A model generated the notes under the pieces. It ran no database searches. It was given only the letters and a program-made list of their open reading frames with translations, and had not been told where the DNA came from. Positions 33,936 to 43,987 of a stretch of 64,000 nt of DNA are shown one piece after another; positions within the stretch are counted from its first letter, which is position 1, and every line of letters begins with the position of its first letter. This DNA comes from Diphasiastrum complanatum (Eukaryota > Streptophyta > Lycopodiopsida > Lycopodiales > Lycopodiaceae), in contig CM055095.1 of NCBI GenBank assembly GCA_029204225.1, positions 31,262,936 to 31,326,935 of the forward strand. The letters are read 5' to 3'. A program made the position numbers and the translations under genes.

Positions 33936-34504
33936 ATCTGAATCCATGAATAATTCCTTGACCTTCAAACTTAGTTCTGCATAAAACTTTTTGTGTGCAT
34001 CCAAGCTTAGTGCCTTAGTGAAAACACCAGTTGTCATATCTTATGTTCGATAGTATTGCAAGTTTACCTCTTTGTCGAGTTTCTGACATGGTGATACTTA
34101 ATTTCAATGTGCTTACTCCTGGAATGAAATCTAGAGTTGACTGATAAAACAATAGCACTTGATTATCACAAAATAAAGTTGTCGGAGCATATTGTTTCAG
34201 ACAAAAATCTGAAAGTAAGTCTGTCAACCATACTGCTTCCTTTGTAGCTTGAGAGACTCCGATATACACTGATTCAATAGAAGATAGAGCTATCGAAGTT
34301 TGCTTGTGGATATTCTATAAAATAGGACCATTGTTGAGGAAGAATGTAGATTCAGAATTGGATTTACGAGTGTCTACATGGGCCTGCCCAACTTGCATCT
34401 GAATAACCACTGAGAATATTGAGTTTGTCATTGTCGACTATTCCATAACAAATGCAAAAGTCCATAGTAGCTCGAATATATCTCAAAACTCTGATAAGAG
34501 CCTT
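33936..34504 (-). pseudogene. Copia RNase H fragment
   Basis: Minus strand VSQATKEAVWLTDLLSDFCL, then LFCDNQ at about 34,255-34,160, typical of the C-terminal RNase H of copia. Degraded upstream RT/RNase H sequence extends to about 34,504. Confidence 0.75.
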
Positions 34505-34795
34505 TCAATGTGTGTTGTGGATATTTTATGTACATAAATAAATGAGTGGGTCCCACCACTAAAACTATTGTTGGCCAAGCCATATCAAGTGGGCCTCGCC
34601 ACAATACACTATACACTTGGAATAATAAGTGCAAGGACATTGTCATCCTACGTGTATAAGCTCAACTCAATGAGCACATTACTAGTTGTTCTAAGTTGTT
34701 CCATAGAGACTTGGGCCCTAGGTGTAACTAAATAATTTAGAGGCCCAAAGTTACAAACTCAAGTTGTGCTATGTATTTCATCTCATCAAATTTGA
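34505..34795. repeat. LTR-like insertion in copia pol
   Basis: About 290 bp of non-coding DNA separate RNase H from the integrase fragment. ATGAGTGGGTCCCACC resembles the LTR words at 25,804 (AAGTGGGTCCCACACATG), so this may be a solo LTR or LTR fragment. The ends are not fixed. Confidence 0.35.
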
Positions 34796-34985
34796 CATTT
34801 CAAACAACTTTTATCCTGCTAGTTTCGGGTACATAGACACGATAATATGACAAATGTAACTCGGATCCTACCAGAAAATCTTGTTTTGTCTTGTCATCGA
34901 ATTTCTTTCTCAGCTTATCCGGTATGTGCATATACACTGCGCATCCGAATGTCCGAACATGTGCTATATTTGGCAAGTGGAAGGT
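34796..34985 (-). pseudogene. Copia integrase C-terminal fragment
   Basis: Minus strand HVRTFGCAVYMHIPDKLRKK, then FDDKTKQDFLVG and YRVYVPETSRIKVV, the conserved end of copia integrase. Confidence 0.8.
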
Positions 34986-35505
34986 GAAACTTCCTATCAT
35001 GCATTCTTCATATCAGATGAAGAGCCTAAAGATGTCCAAGAAGCACTTCAATCCAAGAAGTGGGTTGAAGCAATGACCCTTGAGTTTGAAGCCTGATGTC
35101 AAACAACACATGGGAGCTTGTGGAGCCACCAAACAACATGCATGTCATTGGATGTAAGTAGGTATTAAGGATCAAGTACAACAATGATGGATCCATCAAC
35201 AAATATAAAGCAAGACTTTGTGCCAAAGGCTACTCTCAAATCAAAGGTCTTGACTATGAAGACACTTTTGCACCAGTTGCTAAAATGGTAACTATAAGAA
35301 TTCTCATTTCTCTTGCATGGGGATGTTTCAGCTTGATGTTTCTAATGCCTTTCTCAATGGTTACCTTGAGGAGGAGATTTACATGGAGCAACCACCTGGA
35401 TTTGTGAAAGAAGGTGAAGAATCAAAAGTTTGTCTTTTGTTCAAAAGTCTCTATGGACTAAAACAAGCACCAAGGTCTTGGTATGCAAGGCTCAACTCCG
35501 AATAG
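34985..35505 (+). pseudogene. Copia RT N-terminal fragment
   Basis: Plus strand EEPKDVQEALQSKKWVEAMT, then after frame breaks [20 protein letters not shown] and [20 protein letters not shown]. It stops at TAG, 35,503. It is abutted head-on by the minus-strand integrase fragment, so the two come from different elements or from an inversion. Confidence 0.82.
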
Positions 35506-36080
35506 GTCGAGTTTGAGTTAGGTAGGTTCAATCTTGATGTCATGCAAAAGTTTAGATTACATGCAAAGTCATTCAGAGTGCATGCAGGCAACATGAAAAG
35601 TAGTTTTCATGATCTACACATGTCTAGGCAATTTTGAGAGTTGACATGCAGTACATGCAATATCCATGCATGCAATTTTACATGTGGATCCTTGGTAGTT
35701 GAGTTAACTAAGTAAAGTGGAGTTTCCATGCAACTCCACTGTAGGAATTCGAGCCTCTTTGATGTAGGAAAACTTTGGCATGTTTTGCCATATTGTGAAT
35801 ATTGAGATTTTGGTGTTTTGGGCTCATTCTCTCTCTACCCGAGTTTTATGACTTGATTTTCTCTCTCTACCCGAGAGCAGGCTATTTTTTCCATAGTGAG
35901 CACTTAGAATAATTTCTGATATCCATTTCTCATAGTAAGGAGTTAGTTTTTTCAGTCTGATGTATGCCATTGTGCTCTTGCCTTAGATATTTCAAGTATT
36001 TTATTAATTGATCAATCTTGTGCAATCACAACACCTCATAAAGGTCCTGTAAGGTGTGTGGGGCATTTCACACGTGTTAA
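35506..36080 (+). repeat. LTR-like sequence of the copia family at 40.4 kb
   Basis: Shares TTTTCTCTCTCTACCCGAGA with 40,455-40,510 and has CACACGTGT near its end, as does the LTR ending at 40,715. No primer site follows. It was probably left by the plus-strand RT fragment. Confidence 0.45.
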
Positions 36081-36480
36081 AAACTAACCATTTACACTCC
36101 TCTCTCACTCTCTCTAGATTGGGTTTGACTAGCTTTGGGAAGGTGCTCGGACCTCTAAAGCCTCTCTCAACTTAGGAATTTTCTCTCTCTTTCTTCTCCC
36201 TCTATTCTCTCTTCTCTCTTCCTCTTCCTCCTCTTTCCATGTGCTATGCAGTTTATGAGCAAGGTTGCGCTCCCAACAACGATCCCATATTACAAACAAC
36301 ACAACAATGGCATCGTTGCCAGGGAGCGCCACACACATACCATTTCTTTTTCTTTCTCACTCTCTTCTTCTCTCCCACCCTTTCTTTTCACCAAAAACCA
36401 GATTTTGTGGTCTATTAGAATTGTGGGGAGTAGTTTAGTGAGATTAGAAGTTAGATTTCTCATTTTTTTTTTGTGATTTT
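36081..36480. repeat. CT-rich sequence with imperfect hairpin
   Basis: Long CT-rich runs at 36,100-36,235. GCGCTCCCAACAACGATCCC (36,267-36,286) pairs imperfectly with GGCATCGTTGCCAGGGAGCG (36,309-36,328). No coding domain was seen. Confidence 0.55.
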
Positions 36481-37383
36481 TCGCTATAAAACAACTGATC
36501 ATACAGATCTTAATTCTACTAACAAAGCGCGCAGTTTACTTGACAAAGGATAAGAAATGAACGCAAACTTGAAACATTTTTATTCGTGATCAACCTCGAA
36601 GGATTCGCAAACTTTGTCTTGCAGTCAACTCGAAAGATTCACGAAATAGTTACTTGTAGAAGCTCATGGCTTTCTTGTTGAAGCTCGAAAGATTCGCGAA
36701 CAAAATCTTGTCACGAAATATTCTGTTTCTTGTACAAACCTCAGATGTCGCAAAATTGTCGTGAATAGTTTGCGACATTTCTGAATTTCTTCTTAAAGCT
36801 CAAAATTGTCATTTGTCGCGAACAATTCGCGAAAGACAAAAATGTTGCGAAGAGACAAGTGTTGAAAAAAATTTGTGAAACACAAAACTGAGTCGAAGAG
36901 ATGAACTGTCGCGAATAATTTGTGAACAAAATTTATTCGACCCTGGAAACAGAACGTCTATTTGAATATCAATCATTGTAAACGGTTAGATATCTACTGT
37001 TACAGCATTGAAAGGCCAAAAGACTTGTAAATAAAAGGCCAAAAGACCTGTCCTGTAGCAATATAATACATGTGCACTACTCGTTGTAACTCACTCAACC
37101 AGAGACACAACAACAAGATAAGACAACAAGAGATGTATATTGATGATTCAAATTTAGAGTTATAAAAATTCATTTTTTGATCAATAGTTTCTTATTGTCT
37201 AAATTGTCTTGAGTTGTCTCTTACTGCCGCATATAATTTCCACACACATATTCAATCAGAGCTAATACTATTCTATTAGTACATAGATCAGATACAAACT
37301 CGATTCAAGACACTGATATTAGTTTGACTTATTCAAACTTTCATCGTGTTCTCTGTGAAAGAATAATTAGTATTTTTCCTACA
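36481..37383 (+). repeat. Probable LTR with TCGCGAA-type repeats
   Basis: Many copies of words such as GAAAGATTCGCGAAC and GTCGCGAA between 36,590 and 36,930. The segment ends TTTTCCTACA just before a primer-site-like sequence. Related TTTCGCGAA words occur at 40,030-40,160. The start is not fixed. Confidence 0.5.
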
Positions 37384-37384
37384 A

Positions 37385-37397
37385 TGGTATTAGAGCA
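37385..37397 (+). promoter_or_regulatory. Degenerate primer-binding site
   Basis: TGGTATTAGAGCA follows the LTR-like end. The internal region of this element is gone after about 45 bp. Confidence 0.5.
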
Positions 37398-37433
37398 TAT
37401 GGAATTAAACTGATACAATAATATCAGAACTAA

Positions 37434-37895
37434 TCAGATCATCCCTCTCAGCATTTTGCATACTTGAAGTTGCTCCTCCTCAAGCCTTGGCCGCACCACT
37501 TCTTGAATAGCATCAAGATTGATGATTGTAGATCCTGCATGAGACTCCTTGATCTTTGCTTCATCCAAGTTAAACTTTTGATCTTCATGAAAGATCACAT
37601 CTCTACTTACAACATTCTTGTCAGTAGAGGGAAGATATACTTTATATGCTTTCTTAGAAGATGCATATCCAACAAAAATTCCTTTAACATCACTAGGATC
37701 ATCCTTCTTCCTAGTCTCTAAAGATACATGCACATAACATAAACAGCCAAAGATCCTAAGATGATCTACCTTAGACTTTTTCTTATACCACATCTCAAAT
37801 GGTGTTCTTCCTTCTATTGCAAGTTTAGATAGTCTATTACAAAGATAATTTTCACATGCAATTGCTTCTCCCCAAAATTCTTTAGGTAAAATTGT
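37434..37895 (-). pseudogene. Copia integrase C-terminal fragment, fused to gypsy integrase
   Basis: Minus strand LPKEFWGEAIACENYLCNRL, then FEMWYKKKSKVDHLRIFGCL, KGIFVGYASSKKAYKVYLPS and VVSRDVIFHEDQKFNLDE. It is open back to about 37,895, where it continues in frame into gypsy-type integrase. The only break at the join is a TAG at 37,932-37,934. The C-terminus runs into unrelated LTR sequence at 37,434. Confidence 0.85.
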
Positions 37896-38758
37896 TTTAT
37901 TTGTAGACTCAACTAGTCCATTCCATCTAGGCTAGTACGGGGTACTCTTTCGGTGGATAACAAAGTAATGAGTAAGTAAAATATTAATTACTTTATTAAG
38001 GAAGTGAGAACCTTGATCACTGACAAGCTCTATTGGAAAACCAAATCTAGTGATGATGTTTTCATAGAGGAAGCGTGCTACAGACTTTGCATCTACTTTG
38101 CATGTTGCTCCAGCCTCCATCCACTTCTTTGCATAATCAGTGGCAATCAAGATATAACGTGATTGTGTGGCACGTGTTGTTGGACTAATAGGTCCAACAA
38201 AATCGATACCCCATTTGTAAAATGCTTGGCTTTCAAGTATTGGGGTAAGGAGATTGTGATAAGCTTTTTTGGTATTTTTTGCACGTTGGCAAACATCGCA
38301 AACTTTTATATAAGCGTTAATTGTCTTTGAAAAGGGTTGGCCACCAAAATTCTGCCAGAAGAATTGCCCTAGCAGTAGCATCAGAGGAGAAATGGCCTCC
38401 CCTAATACCTTCGTGTATCAAGGCAATAATCTGTCGAACTTCAGATTCGTGGGCACAACGGCGTGTAATACCATCAACACCTAGCTTATAGTTGTCCCGC
38501 AATAAGATGATATGGTAAAGATTTCATGATAAGTTTGATTTTCTTGCGATTTGGTCAACTGAGGATCTATCTCCGCAGTGGCTAGATATCTAGTGATATC
38601 ATCTACCCATAACGAAGTCGCATCTATATAAAATAGACACGCATATGGTAACTCATCATTTATTGGCTCATCAGATGCTTCAACATTAGGTAATCATGAA
38701 AGATGATCAGCCAAAAAATGTTGTGATCCCTTTCGAATAACAACTCGAAAGTTGAATT
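37896..38758 (-). pseudogene. Gypsy integrase and RNase H tail
   Basis: Minus strand: an RNase H end at about 38,758-38,690 (NFRVVIRKGSQHFLADHLS) and a linker, then the integrase zinc finger (IHEGIRGGHFSSDATARAI with KVCDVCQRAKN). The core follows: YKWGIDFVGPI with catalytic Asp, LVSDQGSHFLN with the second Asp, and NGLVESTNK with Glu. Stops interrupt the linker and STPY. This is Ty3/gypsy type (order RT-RNase H-integrase), and its other half is at 54.25-55.86 kb. Confidence 0.88.
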
Positions 38759-39383
38759 TTGCTAATCTATGTGGATGATATCATCTTGAGTGGTGGAGAC
38801 AATCAAGATGTGGAGGATATCAAGAATGCTCTTAAGGAGTTTGAGGTGCATAATTTGGTAATTTGCATTATATTCTAGGAATAGAAGTCATTAGATATTC
38901 TCAATCTACTTTCATTTGTCAAGAGAAGTATGCTAATTCTATTCTAGAAAGATTTCATATGGTAGATGCAAAAGCTATTGATACACCTATGGAGTCTCAT
39001 GTAAAGCTAACTATAAGTGGTAATGAAAGATCCTTTGAGGACATTACTCTCTATAGGAAGCTAGTTGGTTCACTCATCTATCTAACCATTACTAGACCTG
39101 ATCTAAGCTATTGTGTTGGAAGATTGAGTCAAATCATGCAAGATCCTAGTGAGGAGCATTGGAAGCTAGGAAAGCGAGTTTTGAGGTACATCATTGGAAC
39201 TCGAGATTTGGCATATTGTATGAGGAATCATCACCTAATCTTTTTGGATTTTTAGATTCGGACTATGCTGGAGATGTAATGGATAGAAAATCCATTAGTG
39301 CTTATTGATCTTCATAGGTGATGGAGCTATATCATGGATGTCAAAGAAACAAGCCACTATCTCATTGTCATCGAGTGAGGCCA
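38759..39383 (+). pseudogene. Copia RT-RNase H fragment, inverted copy of 44.3-44.95 kb
   Basis: Plus strand: YVDDIILSGGDNQDVEDIKN, then FICQEKYANSILERFHMVDA, RSFEDITLYRKLVGSLIYLT and RNase H AISWMSKKQATISLSSSEA. It is nearly identical to the complement of about 44,327-44,955. The left edge abuts gypsy RNase H at 38,758; the right edge is at GAGGCC, 39,383. Confidence 0.88.
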
Positions 39384-40340
39384 TCCGTGTTCTGATCAGA
39401 GTGAGTACACAAGCACAATCAAACAGCAATGAAAGTGCATTCAATCACACCATGCATTCATTTACATTGTACACAGATAAAAAACAAGCAACTGCTATAT
39501 TACACTGAAGCACAATACAAATAACAATTATAACCGAAATTGACGGCATAGCTGGGATGCTCAAAAATACGTCTTATGGACTGAGCTACTCACAATCTGT
39601 GCTTGGATGATTTATTTATAGATTTCATCCGTGTATTAACTACAATAAATGATTGTCACCTAATTAGGTAAGTCATTGTACTTGGAAGTATATGGCTTCT
39701 GTGACAATTGTACATAGTGTATACTGTCAACCCATAGGGAATGTTGACGTGGACGAGGGCATTGCAAATTCTCTCACTTCACTTTATAAGGGAAGCGACT
39801 TTCTCTCACTTCACAAATTTGGGAAGTGGCTGGGAACGTTCCTCGTTCAAAATAGATGACCTTCAGCATTTTCTCTCTCTCTCTCTCTCTCTCTTTGGGA
39901 TTTTGCAAAAGACGAAGGTGTCCTTAAAAAGACGAAGATGCCCTTAAAAAGACGAAGGTGTCTTTAAAGCAGTTTAACATGAAAATAGATGACCTTCGAG
40001 AATTTTCTCTCTCTTCGCAAACTTTTCACGAACAAAGTCGAAGGTGTTAAAAAATATTTGAACTTTTGAACTGTCATGAACATTTCGCAAAAAAGTCGAG
40101 TGTGCTAAAAAATAGTTGAACTTTTGGACTGTCGCAAAACTTTCATGAATATTTCGCGAAGCTCTCTCGAACATAGTTATGCATACTGTCTCGAAAGTAA
40201 TGTATTTCTGCAGACTTGTTCTAAATGCAAGTTTGCGGAAGCCCTTGAAGATGACCAAGTGCTTGAATATAGCCCAATAGAATTAAGAGGTGCATGGATC
40301 AATGATCCAATAGGATCAAGAGGTGACAAAATATGGTCCA
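39384..40340. other. Non-coding LTR-like debris with short tandem repeats
   Basis: No coding domain. Contains a CT microsatellite at 39,869-39,893, three 20-bp tandem units (GACGAAGGTGTCCTTAAAAA) at 39,911-39,968, and two diverged copies of a 65-bp unit around AAGTCGARTGTGYTAAAAAA at 40,036-40,140. It also contains TTTCGCGAA words like those at 36.6 kb. Confidence 0.55.
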
Positions 40341-40715
40341 ATCATAGTTAAGCATAGTGGTAGCTCGTGGATCTACTAGTATCATTGTACTCCTCATTTT
40401 GAATCTAATTAATTTGGTGATTTCATGGATTTTGTGAGTTATTGGATTTCTAGCTTTCTCTCTCTACCCGAGAGCTCATGATGTTTTTTCTCTCTCTACC
40501 CAAGGAGAGCAGCTTGTTTTTACTTAGATTATTTTTTGAATACTCCCCACACGTGTGAGTGATTGGAAGTGATTGAATGCATGTAGTAGTGTGTTTTTGC
40601 CATAGGATCTAAGATTGATCTTGAATCTCAATCTAGTCTTGATCTTGGTGCATCTACACACCTTAGGAGATCACAAGTACATGTAGTGGACAGTCCACAC
40701 GTGTGAAATTCAACA
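40341..40715 (+). repeat. 5' LTR, 3' part, of plus-strand copia
   Basis: Ends CACACGTGTGAAATTCAACA directly before a primer site. Contains the CTCTCTCTACCCGAGAGC word shared with 35,860. The start is not resolved. Confidence 0.55.
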
Positions 40716-40728
40716 TGGTATTAGAGCC
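40716..40728 (+). promoter_or_regulatory. Primer-binding site of plus-strand copia
   Basis: TGGTATTAGAGCC, one mismatch from the usual copia site, follows the LTR end. Confidence 0.75.
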
Positions 40729-40974
40729 TACCTAAGGTTACCATGCATTTTGATCCATCTAAGTGAAATTTTTTTCATCAATCTTGAGCTAGAAGTTGTC
40801 AAGGCCCATTTTCCTAGCTATCTTGTTCAATCTTGGATCAAAAGAGATCAAAAGGACATTGATTGGGTCTGACCTAGTATTGTACGGAATCAGGTGCTCA
40901 GACACGTGTGAGGAACATCCAATTTTAGTTTGGAAGTTCTCTCTCATGTTTGATCCATTTATCTTGCTTGAGAA

Positions 40975-43953
40975 GATCAAGTGCCTTTATTGTGGCAAGA
41001 AAGGTCATTATGCCACCAATTGCTTCAAAAAGAAGAATCAATTCAAACAAGCCAATATTACCAATGAGAGGGAAGACACTATTGCAAGTGATGGAGAGGG
41101 ATCTCTTATGGTCTCTAGTTTCTCATCTACTCCTTTCAAGAAGGACGGCCTATGGTATATTGATAGTGGAGCCTCTTCACATATGTGTAGCTCCAAGGAC
41201 TCTTTCTCTTCTATTGCACCTTATGATGGAGTCAAGAAATCAATATACACTACAAATGATTTTGAATGTCCTATTGAAGGCATAGGGAACATTCCCTTGA
41301 AGCTTGCATCCTCTAAAGTTCTTTCTCTCTCTAGAGTTCTTTATGTACCTAAGCTTACCAAGAATCTTATTAGTGTTGGCCAATTGCTTGATAATGGCCT
41401 TGATATAAAATTCAATGTTGATACTTGCACTATCAAGAAGAATGATGAGATACTTGCATTAGGATCTAGATTTGGTGGCATCTATAAACTAGATCCAAAT
41501 GAGTATGTGAATGCTTGTAATGTTGCTCTTGTGAACAAGCTCTCTATGGAGGAATTATGGCATAGGAGGTTGGGACATCCCAACTATAAATCCATGCTCT
41601 CTATGATCAAAGAAGCCAAAGCTATTGGCTTGCCAAAGTCACTCTCCAAGAAGATCAAGCCTTGTGAGCTTGTGCTATTGCTAAATCTCACAAAAAGCCA
41701 TTTACAAGATCATCTATCAAAAGCAAGCATCCTTTGGAGTTAATCCACTCGGATGTGCATTTCTCATCAATTATAAACTAGGGAGGAGCCACTTGTTTTG
41801 TTACTTTCATTGATGATTACACAAGATTCACTTGGATATATCTTCTTGCTTCTAAATCTATGGTGTTTGATCATTTCCTTATTTGCAAAGCTTATGTAGA
41901 GAAGCAATTCTCATTCAAGATTAAAGCTCTTAGAAGTGATGGAGGTGGTGAATATATCTCCAATAAATTTCAAGATTTTTGTGAGCTTGAAGGCATTAAA
42001 AGAGAATTTTCTTGTGCCTAATCTCCATCTCAAAATGGAGTGGCCGAGAGAAAGAATAGATCTCTATGTGAATGTGCAAAATCTATGAGAATTGAGGCAT
42101 CTTTGCCCAAAGATTTTTGGGGAGAAGCCATTAATTGTGCAAATTATCTTTGCAATAGGCTCCCACATATAGTTCTTGGAGGAAAGTCACCATATGAAAT
42201 CTTATTTTTGAAGAAGCCTAAGGTTGATCACCTTAGAGTTTCTGGATGCTTATGTTTTGTCCATATTCCCTTGGAAACAAGGAAGAAGGAAGATCCTAGT
42301 GCATGCAAAGGGATCAGGTTGGATACTCATCCACCAAGAAGGCCTATAGAGTCTTTATACTCTCTACTTCTCAAGTTATTAAAAGTGGAGATGTTGTCTT
42401 TCATGAAGATCAACACTCATCTTTTGAAGAGGCCGAGATCAAGAAATCTATGGATGCATCATCAATTATTGATCTTGAAGACAATCATTATGTGATGGGG
42501 TCGAGATTTGAAGAAGACTCTCCTCGGATTTTCTCACCAAGAAGATCCATGAGAGATAGATCCGAGCCTAAGAGGCTCTCATATGATGACAAAGGCAAAC
42601 AAGTGGATCTTGATGCCACTAATTATGTTTTTTATGTCTCTCATGAAGAGCCAAAGAATGTACAAGAGGCACTCAATACCAAGGAGTGGTATGATGCCAT
42701 GAAGCAAGAGTATGATGCATTGATCACCAACAATACTTGGGAGCTTGTGGATCCTCCATCCAACAAGCATGTGATTGGTTGCAAGTGGGTATCTCGGATC
42801 AAGTTCAATCATGATGGCACCATCAACAAGCATAAAGCAAGATTATGTGCCAAAGGATTTGCTCAAATCCATGGTCTTGATTATGAGGAGACCTTTGCAC
42901 CCATTGCAAAGATGGTAACAATAAGAATTCTTATTTCTCTTGCTTGTTTTTTCAAGTGGAAGGTGTTCCAATTAGATGTATCCAATGCTTTTCTAAATGG
43001 TTATCTTGAGGAGGAGATCTATATGGAACAACCTCAAGGATTCATCAAGGATGAGTCCAAAGTGTGTTTTCTCTTCAAAAGTCTTTATGGACTCAAGCAA
43101 GCACCAAGATCATGGTATTCAAGACTTAACTCTTTTCTTATCTCACTAGGATTTACTCTTAGTGACTATGATCCTTCCATGTATCTAAAGTTTGTTGATA
43201 GCATATTGTCATTCTTCTAATTTATGTTGATGACATTATTCTTTGTGGAAGTTGTATCAAGCTAGTTGATGAAACCAAGCTAGCACTTGGATGTGAGTTT
43301 AAAATGCAAGATCTAGGAGAGATGCATTACATCCTAGGCCTAGAAATTGATTTTTATGAAAATCATGTCTTTATATGCCAATCTAGATATGCTCACTCTA
43401 TGTTGAAAAAATTCCATATGGAAAATTCTAAGAGCATAGATACTCTACTCCAATGGAGCAAATTGTAAAAGATCCTAATAAAGGTGATGAAAGATCCTTT
43501 GAGGACATCACACTTTTTAGGAGTCTTGTAGGCTCTTTGATTTGGCTTACAATTACTGGGCCCGATCTAAGTTTTTGTGTGCACAAATTGAGTCAATTTA
43601 TGCAAGATCTTAAGATCCATCATTGGAAGATGGCCAAGAGGATTTTAAGATATGTATCTTCATCTTGTGATTATGGTCTACTCTATAAAAGTGAAGATCT
43701 ATCCATTATTGGCTACTCGGATTCGGACTTTGCAAGTGACAAGATGGATCGAAAGTCTATTAGTGCATACACTATCTTTCTTGGAGGCAATCTTATATCT
43801 TGGCTTTCCAAAAAGCAAGATACTATATCTCTCTCTTCATGTGAGGCCGAGTACAAAGCACTCACTACAACTACCAAAGAAGTGCTTTGGATCAAGAGGT
43901 TATTAATGGAGCTAAAGTGCATCAAGGAGGATGATCTACCAATGATCAAGTGA
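40975..43953 (+). pseudogene. Copia pol: zinc knuckle, protease, integrase, RT, RNase H; gag deleted
   Basis: Gag is missing between the primer site and CLYCGKKGHYATNC (about 40,982-41,023). Then: protease YIDSGASSHMCS (about 41,160), pre-integrase LWHRRLGHPNYKSM (about 41,560), and integrase with HSDVHFS, VTFIDDYTRF and RSDGGGEYIS; SPSQNGVAERKNRSL follows a TAA at about 42,019. RT has [20 protein letters not shown] and [11 protein letters not shown]; a frameshift near 43,215 precedes LIYVDDII. RNase H has MDRKSISAYTIFLGG and SSCEAEYKALTTTTKE. It stops abruptly at 43,950, where an inverted gag start of another element begins. Several stops and frameshifts make it inactive. Confidence 0.92.
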
Positions 43954-43987
43954 TATCCTCCCACAGGTGCCATTATATGAAGACTTC
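43954..43987 (-). pseudogene. Short copia gag-start remnant at an element junction
   Basis: The complement of 43,973-43,950 reads ATGGCACCTGTGGGAGGATA (MAPVGGY), matching the gag start at 33,316 (MAFVGGY). It is wedged between the truncated plus-strand RNase H and the minus-strand RNase H end at 43,988, marking a recombination junction. Confidence 0.6.

Noticed and set aside
34428-34646. 72-codon minus-strand open frame
   Set aside because: It spans LTR-like non-coding sequence inserted in a copia fragment; no protein family resemblance.
42579-42833. Minus-strand open frames across the plus-strand copia pol
   Set aside because: They are antisense shadows of the RT coding region with no motif of their own.
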